Assembly: GCA_003241055.1 (NCBI GenBank)
Contig: QFOD01000006.1
Location: forward strand, 62,001-126,000
Reading direction: 5' to 3'
From: Roseateles depolymerans
GTDB lineage: Bacteria; Pseudomonadota; Gammaproteobacteria; Burkholderiales; Burkholderiaceae_C
Length of the DNA stretch: 64,000 nt
Shown here: piece after piece, positions 45,420-53,537 of the stretch
Numbering within the stretch: the stretch's first letter is position 1
Layout: each line of letters begins with the position of its first letter
Translations under genes and position numbers: made by a program
Notes under the pieces: generated by a model
The model's database searches: none
Told to the model about the DNA's origin: nothing
The model's input: only the letters and a program-made list of their open reading frames with translations

Positions 45420-46205
45420 TCAGCCCAGGTGGCGCAGCCGCAGCTGCTCGTAGCGGCCGTCGCGGCGCAGCCGGTCCAGTGCATCCTGCAGCCGGCGCAC
45501 CAGCGCCGGGTCGGCGGCGGCCGGCAGGCCGTACCAGTAGGCCTTGTCCACATCCAGCGGCAGCACGGGGGTCAGCGTGGAGCCGGGCAGCTGCAGCCGA
45601 TGCAGCTGCCAGGTCGCCGCCCAGTCCAGCAGTGCGATCAGGTCCATGCGGCCGGCCAGCAGCTTGCGCAGGTTGTGGTGGTCGTCCAGCGAGAACTCCA
45701 GGTCGACGTCGGGGCGCAGGCCGGCGGTGACGAGATGCTTGGCGGCCGCCGAATCGCGCACCACGCCCACGCGCAGGCCCTGCAGCTGGCCGAGGCTGGC
45801 GGGCTTGACCTCGGGCCGGCTGCTCAGCCGGTACAGCAGGATGCGGCGCGGCAGGATGGGGCCGACCCATTGGTAGCGGGCCTCGCGCTCGGGCGTTCGG
45901 GTCAGCGAGAACAGCACGCTGTTGGGCTCGCGGGCGGCGGCCTGCACCGCCCGCTGCCAGGGCATGACCTCGATGTTCAGCGGCAGGCCGGCCTCGCTCG
46001 CCATCAGCTGCAGCAGTTCGCTGCTGAGGCCGGAGGCGCGGCCGTCCTCGGCATAGTTCAGCGGTGCGAGGTGCTCGGTGTAGCCCCGCAGTGCCGGCGC
46101 CGGGCCGCCTGGAACAGCCAGCGCCACAGCGCCAGGGAGACCGCCTGCGGCCAGCAGCACGCTGAAGAGGCGGCGCGTCGGCTGGGAGTACTTCGCGCGC
46201 GGCAT
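45420..46205 (-). CDS. Periplasmic substrate-binding protein, amino-acid type (SBP_bac_3)
   Basis: A 261-residue exported protein with the fold of polar-amino-acid binding proteins. A signal peptide (RRLFSVLLAAGGLPGAVALA) is followed by LNYAEDGRASGLSSELLQLM, PWQRAVQAAAREPNSVLFSL and the second lobe LQGLRVGVVRDSAAAKHL. No permease or ATPase gene adjoins it, so it may be an orphan binding protein or a sensor partner. I chose the ATG at 46205 (MPRAKYSQPTRRLF). Confidence 0.82.
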   Translation of the reverse strand: MPRAKYSQPTRRLFSVLLAAGGLPGAVALAVPGGPAPALRGYTEHLAPLNYAEDGRASGLSSELLQLMASEAGLPLNIEVMPWQRAVQAAAREPNSVLFSLTRTPEREARYQWVGPILPRRILLYRLSSRPEVKPASLGQLQGLRVGVVRDSAAAKHLVTAGLRPDVDLEFSLDDHHNLRKLLAGRMDLIALLDWAATWQLHRLQLPGSTLTPVLPLDVDKAYWYGLPAAADPALVRRLQDALDRLRRDGRYEQLRLRHLG

Positions 46206-46284
46206 CGGGCCAGTGTATGTCCCGCCCATGACAGGTCGATGCAAGACCTGTCACCTGGTGGCGACGTCAGTGCTGCATGCAGGC

Positions 46285-47901
46285 TCAGCCGTCCAGCCGC
46301 TGCTGGAACACCAGGCCCGCGTGCTCGCGCAGCGCGTGGAACTTGATCTTGGGCCAGTTGGCCTCGATGGCGCGCAGCTCCGGCGCGTACTCCACCAGCA
46401 CGGTCGGCGCATCCACGGCGTCGTAGGCCATGCGGTGGTCGTTGGCGTCGATGAAGCGCTTGAGCTCTTTCTCGTCGTCGCAGGTGACCCAGCGCGCCAC
46501 CTGGAAGCGGCTGGCGGTGATGCGGGCCTTCACGCCGTACTCATGCTCCAGCCGGTGCGCCACCACCTCGAACTGCAGCTGGCCCACGGCGCCCAGCAGC
46601 AGCACGCTGCCGGCGATGGGGCGGAACACCTGGATCGCACCCTCTTCGCCCAGCTGCTGCAGGCCGGCCTTGAGCTGCTTGGTCTTCAGCGGATCGGCCA
46701 CCTCCACCGAGCGGAACATTTCCGGCGCGAAGAAGGGCAGGCCGGTGTACTGCAGCGCCTCGCCCTCGGTGATGGTGTCGCCCAGCTGCAGCACGCCATG
46801 GTTGGGAATGCCGATGATGTCGCCGGCAAAGGCCTCGTCCAGCAGCTCGCGCTTCTGGCTCATGAAGGTGACGACGGTGTTGGGCCGCAGGTTCTTGCCC
46901 GAGCGCACCACCTTGAGATTCATGCCGCGCTCAAAGCGCCCCGAGGCCACGCGCACGAAGGCGATGCGGTCACGGTGGGCCGGGTCCATATTGGCCTGGA
47001 TCTTGAACACCACGCCGGTGAACTTGGGCTCCTCGGGCTTGACCACGCGCTGCATCGCGGGCCGCTCGGCCGGCGCCGGGGCCAGCTCCACCAGCGCGTC
47101 CAGCACCTCCTGCACGCCGAAGTTGTTGACCGCCGAGCCGAAGAACATGGGGGTCTGCTTGCCGCCCAGGAAGTCCTCCAGAGCGAACTCGGGCGCGGCT
47201 TCCTTGACCAGCTCGATCTCGCCCTGCGCGTTCTCGAACTGCAGGCCGAAGCGTTCCGCATAGGCCGGGTTGTCCAGGCCTTCGAGCACCTCCTCGGTGC
47301 CGGCCACGCGGTCTTCGCCGGGCGAGAACACGCGCATGCGCTGCTGGCGCAGGTCCATCACGCCGTGGAACTGCTTGCCCATGCCCACCGGCCAGGTGAA
47401 GGGCACCACCGTCATGCCCAGCTCGCGCTCGATCTCGTCCATCAGCGCCAGCGGTTCCTGCACCTCACGGTCCATCTTGTTGACGAAGGTCAGGATGGGC
47501 GTGTTGCGCGCGCGGCAGACCTGCAGCAGTCGGCGGGTCTGCGGCTCCACGCCGTTGGCCGCGTCGATCACCATCAGTGCCGCGTCCACGGCGGTCAGCA
47601 CGCGGTAGGTGTCTTCGGAGAAGTCCTGGTGGCCCGGCGTGTCGAGCAGGTTGATCACGCAGTCGCGGTACTCCATCTGCATGACCGAGCTGGCCACCGA
47701 GATGCCGCGCTGCTTTTCGATCTCCATCCAGTCCGAGGTCGCATGGCGGCTGGCCTTGCGCGCCTTCACCGAGCCGGCGATCTGGATGGCGCCCGAGAAC
47801 AGCAGCAGCTTTTCCGTCAGCGTGGTCTTGCCGGCGTCGGGGTGGCTGATGATGGCGAAGGTGCGGCGGCGCCGGACCTGGCTGGCAAGTTCGTTGGACA
47901 C
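46285..47901 (-). CDS. prfC: Peptide chain release factor 3
   Basis: A 538-residue GTPase that recycles RF1 and RF2 from terminated ribosomes. The G domain is complete: P-loop SHPDAGKTTLTEK, switch I region RGISVASSVM, DTPGHQDFSEDTYR, and NKMD for guanine. RF3-specific EEVLEGLDNP and the C-terminal blocks (FKIQANMDPAHRDRIAFVR, RFQVARWVTCDD) follow. I prefer the GTG at 47901 (MSNELASQVRRRRTFAIISHP) because it gives the N-terminal length of known RF3 proteins; the ATG at 47955 is an alternative adding 18 residues. Next gene upstream is divergent. Confidence 0.95.
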   Translation of the reverse strand: MSNELASQVRRRRTFAIISHPDAGKTTLTEKLLLFSGAIQIAGSVKARKASRHATSDWMEIEKQRGISVASSVMQMEYRDCVINLLDTPGHQDFSEDTYRVLTAVDAALMVIDAANGVEPQTRRLLQVCRARNTPILTFVNKMDREVQEPLALMDEIERELGMTVVPFTWPVGMGKQFHGVMDLRQQRMRVFSPGEDRVAGTEEVLEGLDNPAYAERFGLQFENAQGEIELVKEAAPEFALEDFLGGKQTPMFFGSAVNNFGVQEVLDALVELAPAPAERPAMQRVVKPEEPKFTGVVFKIQANMDPAHRDRIAFVRVASGRFERGMNLKVVRSGKNLRPNTVVTFMSQKRELLDEAFAGDIIGIPNHGVLQLGDTITEGEALQYTGLPFFAPEMFRSVEVADPLKTKQLKAGLQQLGEEGAIQVFRPIAGSVLLLGAVGQLQFEVVAHRLEHEYGVKARITASRFQVARWVTCDDEKELKRFIDANDHRMAYDAVDAPTVLVEYAPELRAIEANWPKIKFHALREHAGLVFQQRLDG

Positions 47902-48022
47902 GGGATGTGGGCTGATGCGATAGGGGCACGCGCTCGCCGGGCGCAGGGCTGGCATGGCGGCGGACGGGGCCTGGATTATCGTTGACCCGATTCGGGCCCA
48001 GAGCCCGCCAACAAGGAACCGC

Positions 48023-48520
48023 ATGTCCACCTCACGCCACACCCGCCGGGCCTGGCTGGCGCTGCCCGCGCTGGCCAGCGCATCGCTGCTCGCCCTGTCC
48101 GGCTGCGCGGCCTTCCTGCCCCACCGCGATCCGCTCAAGGTCGAGCTTGCGGGCCTGGAGCCCCTGGCCGGCGAGGGGCTGGAGCTGCGCTTTCTCGTGA
48201 AGCTGAGGGTGCAGAACCCGAATGAGGTCGACATCAGCTACGACGGCCTGGCCTTCGACATGGAGCTGCGCGGCGAACCGTTTGCCAGTGGCGTCAGCCC
48301 GGCCGCCGGCACGCTGGCGCGCTTTGGCGAGACGACGCTGGCGGTGCCGGTGAGCGTGTCCGGCCTGGCCATGGTGCGCCAGCTGATGAGCCTGGCCCGC
48401 GGCGCTGAAGACGGCGGGCCGCGCCTGCCCTATGTGCTGCGCGGCAAGCTGGGCGGTGGTCTGCTGGGCACCGTGCGGTTCGAGAGTCGCGGCGAGGTGA
48501 ACCTGCGTCTGGCGCGCTGA
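48023..48520 (+). CDS. LEA14-like (LEA type 2) lipoprotein
   Basis: A 165-residue lipoprotein. The signal peptide ends in a lipobox LALSGC. The mature part has the LEA14/WHy pattern: LRFLVKLRVQNPNEVDISYDGL, FASGVSPAAGTLARFGETTLAVP, which forms an immunoglobulin-like beta-sandwich. Such proteins are linked to desiccation and stress tolerance; the bacterial role is not defined. A GGAA ribosome-binding site precedes the ATG. It stands alone on the plus strand. Confidence 0.85.
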   Translation: MSTSRHTRRAWLALPALASASLLALSGCAAFLPHRDPLKVELAGLEPLAGEGLELRFLVKLRVQNPNEVDISYDGLAFDMELRGEPFASGVSPAAGTLARFGETTLAVPVSVSGLAMVRQLMSLARGAEDGGPRLPYVLRGKLGGGLLGTVRFESRGEVNLRLAR

Positions 48521-48672
48521 GCCGCTGCCGGCACGCGCAAGGGACGGGCGGCAGACCATCGGGCGTGGCTGCATCTGGAACCCTTGTGGCGGCAATCTGT
48601 CCTCTGGTGATGGTGGGCCGCCGGTCTGGCTGGTTAGGCTGGGGCTCCCTTGACTGGCCGTAACCGTTCGAC

Positions 48673-50466
48673 ATGACAAGACCCCTGCATCGCCCGCTCG
48701 TCCTGGCCCTGTGTGCCGCCCATTTGAGCCTGGCCAGCGCGGCCACGCCCGACGATCCCGAGGCGCGCATCGCGCGCGTGATGGCCGGGCTGCGGCCCCC
48801 GGTCAGCTTTGTCGGCGATGCCACCTGGACGCTGCAGGAGCGCATGAAGCACTACGGCGTGCCGGGCCTCACCGTCACGGTCATCGACCAGGGCGGCCTG
48901 GCCTGGACGCGCGTCTACGGCCTGGCCGACCGCGAGGCGGGGTTGCCGGTCAAGCCCGACACGCTGTTCCAGGCCGCCTCGATCAGCAAGGCGGTGTCCG
49001 CCTTCGGCGCGATGACCATGGTGCAGGACGGCAAGCTGGCCCTGCACCAGCCCGTCAACGCGCAGATCAAGTCCTGGCACATCCCCGAGAACGAGCTCAC
49101 CCGGCAGGTGCCCGTCACACTGGAACACCTGCTCAGCCACACCGGCGGGCTGACCGTGCACGGCTTCATGGGCTATGCGTCGGACGCCGCTATGCCTGAC
49201 GTCCTGGCGGTGCTGGACGGCAAGCCGCCGGCCAACTCGGCGCCGGTGCGGGTGGACCAGCTGCCGGGCCAGGCTTTTCGCTACTCGGGCGGCGGCTACA
49301 CGGTGGCCCAGTTGCTGATGGCCGATGCCTCGGGCGAAGCGTTCGCGGACCTGATGCAGCAGCGCGTGCTGGGCCCGCTGGGCATGACCGACAGCAGCTT
49401 CGCGCAGCCGCTGTTGCCGCCGCAACGGGCGCGCGCCGCGGCCGGCGTGCTGCCCGACGGCAGCGCCGTCGCCGGCAAGCGCCATCGCTACCCCGAACTG
49501 GCGGCGGCCGGACTGTGGACCACGTCGCAAGACCTGGCCCGCTTCGGGTTGGGCGTGCAGCAGGCCCTGGTCGGGCACAGCGAGCAGGTGTCCGCGTCCT
49601 TGGCCCGCGACATGCTCACCGCGCGTGCCGATGGCAGCTACGGCCTGGGCTTCGGCCTGCCGCAGATCGAGGGCGAAGCGTATTTCGCCCACGGCGGCTG
49701 GAACGCGGGCTTTTGCGCCCAACTGATGGCGCATCAGAGCGCTGGCCAGGGCGTGGCCATCATGATCAATGCCAACCAGCCCGCGTTGATCGACGAGCTG
49801 CGGCGTGCGGTGGCCCACGAGTACGGCTGGCCGGGCTTCAAGACCTTGGCGCCGCTGCCGGTCAGCGCCGAGGCGCTGGAGAAGGCGCCCGGCCGTTACC
49901 GACTCAACGGCGAGCAGGCCATGGTCGTGACCCGCCAGGGTGAGCGCCTGTTCCTCGGCGAAGCCGGCGAGGCGGGCCGGGAGCTGGTGCCGGTGGCGGG
50001 TGGGCGCTACCTGCAGCGCGAGCAGGAGCAGGCCCGCAGCTTCGAGCCCGACGCCGAGGGCCGTTGGACCCTGCGCATGGCGCGGGAGCGCGGTGCGGCA
50101 CAGGTGCTGCCGCGGCTGGCAGACACGCAACGCCTGCCGCGTGAGCTGCTGCTGGCGGGCGAGCGGGCTGCCGCCCTGGTGGCGTACCGCGCACTGCGCG
50201 ACGGCCCCGACGAGGCGGGCAGCGAGGCCTACCTGAACGAGCAGGCCTATGGTCTGGCGCGTCGCGGTGACAAGGCGGCTGGCGTCGCCCTGGCGCAGGT
50301 CAACGCCGAGCTGTATCCCGGATCGGCCAACGCCTGGGACAGCCTGGGAGAGCTGCACCTGATGCAGGGTGACAAAGCCCAGGCCCGCAGCGCCTACCTC
50401 AGGGCGCTGGCGCTGGCGCCGAACTCGGCCTCGGCCCAGGCGGCCCTGCGCACGCTCGGGGAGTAG
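48673..50466 (+). CDS. Serine hydrolase (class C beta-lactamase type) with C-terminal TPR-like tail
   Basis: A 597-residue exported hydrolase. After a signal peptide (LVLALCAAHLSLASA) comes the penicillin-binding domain: SxxK as QAASISKAVSAFG (Ser nucleophile and Lys base), the YxN motif as YSGGGYTVAQ (Gly for Asn) and the third motif as AHGGWNAGF. Residues about 400-500 are a beta-rich linker (YRLNGEQAMVVTRQGERLFL), and the last 70 form a TPR-like pair (AWDSLGELHLMQGDKAQARSAYLRAL). The substrate could be a D-peptide, ester or lactone. No beta-lactamase regulator adjoins it. Confidence 0.88.
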   Translation: MTRPLHRPLVLALCAAHLSLASAATPDDPEARIARVMAGLRPPVSFVGDATWTLQERMKHYGVPGLTVTVIDQGGLAWTRVYGLADREAGLPVKPDTLFQAASISKAVSAFGAMTMVQDGKLALHQPVNAQIKSWHIPENELTRQVPVTLEHLLSHTGGLTVHGFMGYASDAAMPDVLAVLDGKPPANSAPVRVDQLPGQAFRYSGGGYTVAQLLMADASGEAFADLMQQRVLGPLGMTDSSFAQPLLPPQRARAAAGVLPDGSAVAGKRHRYPELAAAGLWTTSQDLARFGLGVQQALVGHSEQVSASLARDMLTARADGSYGLGFGLPQIEGEAYFAHGGWNAGFCAQLMAHQSAGQGVAIMINANQPALIDELRRAVAHEYGWPGFKTLAPLPVSAEALEKAPGRYRLNGEQAMVVTRQGERLFLGEAGEAGRELVPVAGGRYLQREQEQARSFEPDAEGRWTLRMARERGAAQVLPRLADTQRLPRELLLAGERAAALVAYRALRDGPDEAGSEAYLNEQAYGLARRGDKAAGVALAQVNAELYPGSANAWDSLGELHLMQGDKAQARSAYLRALALAPNSASAQAALRTLGE

Positions 50467-50473
50467 GCGGGGC

Positions 50474-51079
50474 TCAGGCCGCCGGCAGGAAAGGCGTGAC
50501 GACGGCCATCAGCCGGTCGACGTAGCCATCCTTCTCGCCCACGGGCGCCGCGTAGCGAAGTGCGGCGCGGGCGGCCGCCACACCGGCCCCCCGGGCCATC
50601 ACCCAGGCCGCCATGTATTGCGAGGCCAGGCAGCCGCCCGCCGTCGCGATGGGGCCGCGGGCGTGGAAGGGCTCCTCCAGCACGCGCACGCCGGCTTCCA
50701 CGACCCAGGGCTTGGTCGTCGAGTCGGTGCAGGCGGGCATATCGGCCAGCAAGCCGAGCCGCGCCATCAGCAGCGTGCCGGAGCACTGGCCGCCGATGAG
50801 CTGGCGCAGCGGGTCGAGCTGAAGCCGGTCCAGCAGTGCACCGTCGGCCGCGATGGCGCGGGTGTGGATGCCGCTGCCGAACACCACCACGTCGGCCTCG
50901 TTGGCGAACTCCAGCGGCTGCTGCGCCGTGACGGCCACGCCGTTCATCGAGCGCACCTGGGCGCCGGGGCTGGCGATCTCGGCCGTCCAGCCCAGGTGGC
51001 CGAGCCGGTTGATCAGGCCCAGCGCGATGAAGCTGTCGAGTTCGTTGAAGCCGTCGAAGGTGACGACGGCGACCTTCAC
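50474..51079 (-). CDS. DJ-1/PfpI family protein
   Basis: A 201-residue protein of the glutamine-amidotransferase-like fold: VKVAVVTFDGFNELDSFIAL at the start, and the nucleophile elbow LIGGQCSGTLLMA with the conserved Cys. GPIATAGGCLASQYMAAWV follows. It could be a protease-like, glyoxalase-like or amidase-type protein; family membership does not decide. It begins with GTG at 51079, overlapping the Dps gene stop as GTGA, so the two are translationally coupled. Confidence 0.85.
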   Translation of the reverse strand: MKVAVVTFDGFNELDSFIALGLINRLGHLGWTAEIASPGAQVRSMNGVAVTAQQPLEFANEADVVVFGSGIHTRAIAADGALLDRLQLDPLRQLIGGQCSGTLLMARLGLLADMPACTDSTTKPWVVEAGVRVLEEPFHARGPIATAGGCLASQYMAAWVMARGAGVAAARAALRYAAPVGEKDGYVDRLMAVVTPFLPAA

Positions 51080-51573
51080 TCGGCCAGAATGCTCCGCAGC
51101 ATCCACGCAGTCTGCTCGTGCACCGTCAGTCGCTGCGTCAGCAGGTCGGCGGTGGGTTCGTCGCCGGCCTTCTCGACCAGCGGGAACAGGCTGCGCGCGG
51201 TGCGGGCGATGGCCTCGTGGCCTTCGGTCAGCAGCTCCACCATCTTCATCGCCTTGGGCGGCGTGGCCGGGGCGTCGGGCAGGCCGCTGAGCTTGGCGAA
51301 CTGGGCATAGCTGCCCGGCGCGGCGTGGCCCAGCGAGCGGATGCGCTCGGCGATGGGGTCCACCGCGTTCCACAGCTCGGTGTACTGGGCCATGAACATC
51401 GCGTGCAGCGAATTGAACATCGGGCCGGTGACGTTCCAGTGGAAGTTGTGCGTCGTCAGGTACAGCGTGTAGGTCTCTGCCAGCAGCTTGGACAGGCCGG
51501 CCGCGATGACGGCGCGGTCCTTCTCGCTGATGCCGATGTTGATGGGCGGGCTGACGGGCTTGTTCTTGGCCAT
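51076..51573 (-). CDS. Dps/ferritin-like family protein
   Basis: A 165-residue protein of the Dps family, which stores iron and shields DNA in oxidative stress. THNFHWNVTGPMFNSLH, QYTELWNAVDPIAERIRSLG and the C-terminal HEQTAWMLRSILAE fit the family. Aligned to E. coli Dps, ligands His45, His57, Asp72 and Glu76 are present, but the position equal to Asp67 is Met61 (codon 51391-51393). The ATG at 51573 follows GGAG at suitable spacing. The neighbour PfpI-like gene is coupled to it. Confidence 0.9.
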   Translation of the reverse strand: MAKNKPVSPPINIGISEKDRAVIAAGLSKLLAETYTLYLTTHNFHWNVTGPMFNSLHAMFMAQYTELWNAVDPIAERIRSLGHAAPGSYAQFAKLSGLPDAPATPPKAMKMVELLTEGHEAIARTARSLFPLVEKAGDEPTADLLTQRLTVHEQTAWMLRSILAE

Positions 51574-51652
51574 GCGGGGCTCCTTCAAATGCTCATGGGG
51601 ACAGGTTTGAACTTTACGCCCCGGTTCAAGCCCACCGGATTACGGTGGTAAC

Positions 51653-53203
51653 TCAGGTGTGGAAGACCTGGAGCGCACGGCGCAGCGTGGAAGAGCGCTG
51701 TTCCAGCGCGTCCACGGCGGCGGCAGTCTGCTCGGCCATGGCCGAGTTCTCCTGGGTCATGTGATCGAGTTCGGCAACGGCACGGTTCACCTCGGCGACG
51801 CCGTCCGACTGCTCATGGGCGGTCTGGCTGATGTCCTGCACCAGCTGGCCCATGTGGCCGACCTCGTCCACCGTGCGCGTGATGGTGTCGTTCACGCCGC
51901 CCATCCGGCGTGCGCTGTCGGCGACCTGCTCGCTGGAGGCCTCCACCAGGCCGCGCACCTCCTTGGCAGCGCCGGCGCTGCGCTGGGCCAGTGCCCGCAC
52001 CTCGCTGGCCACCACGGCGAAGCCGCGGCCCTGTTCGCCGGCGCGCGCTGCCTCGACGGCGGCATTCAGCGCCAGGATGTTGGTCTGGAAGGCGATGCCT
52101 TCGATGACCTGCACGATGTCGGCGACACGGCGGGACGAGGCCTCCATGCTCTTGAACGAGTCATTCACCTGGGCCACGGCCTGGCCGGTGCTCTGGGCGG
52201 TGTCGGCGGCACGGCGGCCCTGCTCGGCCACCGTGCGGGCCGTGCCCGCGGCCTGCTGGACCGTGCCGGCTATCTGCTCCATCGACGCGGCCGTCTTCTG
52301 CACGGCGCCGGCCTGCAGCTCGGTGCGGTGGGCCAGGTCATGCCCGGCGCGTGCCAGCTCGGAGGTGGTGGTGATCGTGCCGTCCACCTCGTCGCGGGCA
52401 TCGCTGATGACGGCGCGCAGGTTCACCTGGATTTGCCCCAGCGCGCGGGTGAGCCCGCTGAGCGGGTGGGGGTGCAGCGGTTCTATCGTTTCGCGCAGGT
52501 TGCATGCAGCCAGGCTGTTCGCTGCGGTCTCCGCATCGTCGAGGCGCTTCTGAATGCTGATGTGGAACCAGGACACCACGGCCAGCGACATCAAGGCCTG
52601 CAGCCCGCCCAGCATCAGCGCCGCGGTGGTGGACGCCGTGTTCCAGGCCACGGCCTGGCCGACGATCAGCACCAGCAGCAGGCCTACACCCAGGCGCTGG
52701 CTGAGGCCGAGGCGATGCACCATCTGCGGCATGTCGCGCAGGCCCACGCGGCGCACGCGACCCGCATGCAGCCTGAACGAGGGGCGCCCGCCACGCTGCG
52801 CGGCAATCGCGGCATAAAGCGCCTCGGCGTCTTTAACCTCCTGTTCGGTGGGACACTCCCGTACCGACATGTAGCCGGTGATCTTGCCCTTCTCCTTGAT
52901 GGGCGTGACGTTGGCACGCACCCAGTAGTGGTCGCCGTTCTTGCGGCGGTTCTTCACGAGGCCGGTCCAGGGGCGGCCGCGCCCCGTGGTCTGCCAGAGA
53001 TCCTTGAAGGCCTCGGGCGGCATGTCCGGGTGGCGCACGATGTTGTGCGGCTGGCCCAGCAGTTCGTCGTAGGTGTAGCCGCTGATGGCGACGAACGCGG
53101 CGTTGCAGTGCGTGATGCGACCCTGGGTGTCGGTGGTGGACACCAGCAGCTGCGAGGCCGGGAAACGGTGCTCTCGCTGGGTCACGGGCTGGTTGTTGCG
53201 CAT
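51653..53203 (-). CDS. Aer-like chemoreceptor with PAS domain
   Basis: A 516-residue receptor with an N-terminal PAS domain (residues about 15-120: TTDTQGRITHCNAAFVAISGY, DELLGQPHNIVRHPDMP, FKDLWQTTGRGRPWTGLVKNRRKNG), as in the FAD-binding aerotaxis receptor Aer. Two hydrophobic helices (LGVGLLLVLIVGQAVAW and LMLGGLQALMSLAVV) follow, then the signalling domain with the canonical tip EGIAFQTNILALNAAVEA. It should report energy or redox state to the flagellar motor. The window holds no che genes. Confidence 0.93.
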   Translation of the reverse strand: MRNNQPVTQREHRFPASQLLVSTTDTQGRITHCNAAFVAISGYTYDELLGQPHNIVRHPDMPPEAFKDLWQTTGRGRPWTGLVKNRRKNGDHYWVRANVTPIKEKGKITGYMSVRECPTEQEVKDAEALYAAIAAQRGGRPSFRLHAGRVRRVGLRDMPQMVHRLGLSQRLGVGLLLVLIVGQAVAWNTASTTAALMLGGLQALMSLAVVSWFHISIQKRLDDAETAANSLAACNLRETIEPLHPHPLSGLTRALGQIQVNLRAVISDARDEVDGTITTTSELARAGHDLAHRTELQAGAVQKTAASMEQIAGTVQQAAGTARTVAEQGRRAADTAQSTGQAVAQVNDSFKSMEASSRRVADIVQVIEGIAFQTNILALNAAVEAARAGEQGRGFAVVASEVRALAQRSAGAAKEVRGLVEASSEQVADSARRMGGVNDTITRTVDEVGHMGQLVQDISQTAHEQSDGVAEVNRAVAELDHMTQENSAMAEQTAAAVDALEQRSSTLRRALQVFHT

Positions 53204-53348
53204 GGGCTGCCTTCCTGATTGTGGGTATGGCGGGTCTGTGCCCGCAGTCCAAGGACCACGCCGTCCGGCAGGAGACGGACGGTGTCAGCAGGTGACAACC
53301 TATTGTGGGGGGCGAATCCGTTGCGCCACAACGCCCGACGGCGTCGCG

Positions 53349-53450
53349 TCAGGTAGCGGCTTGACGAAGCCAGTCGCCCAGGTGTTGAACATTCAGCGCC
53401 AGCCCGGTGACGAACAGGGCACCGCCAAGAAGGCGTCGGGTCGTGTGCAT
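53349..53450 (-). CDS. Possible small protein, 33 residues
   Basis: An open frame beginning ATG, with GAAGGA nine bases upstream, encodes MHTTRRLLGGALFVTG followed by LALNVQHLGDWLRQAAT. It has a basic N-terminus and one hydrophobic stretch of about 13 residues, so it could be a small membrane-associated peptide. It lies in the 334-base gap between katG and the Aer-like gene, about 87 bases downstream of the katG stop on the same strand. The rest of that gap holds no feature I can name. Coding status is unproven. Confidence 0.4.
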   Translation of the reverse strand: MHTTRRLLGGALFVTGLALNVQHLGDWLRQAAT

Positions 53451-53537
53451 GGAAGAGGTCCTTCAGGGAAGGCCCGACCGCGTGCTGCGGCCGGGCTGAC
53501 GGGTGGGCCGGCGGTGGGCGCCGGCCGGGGAGGGCGC

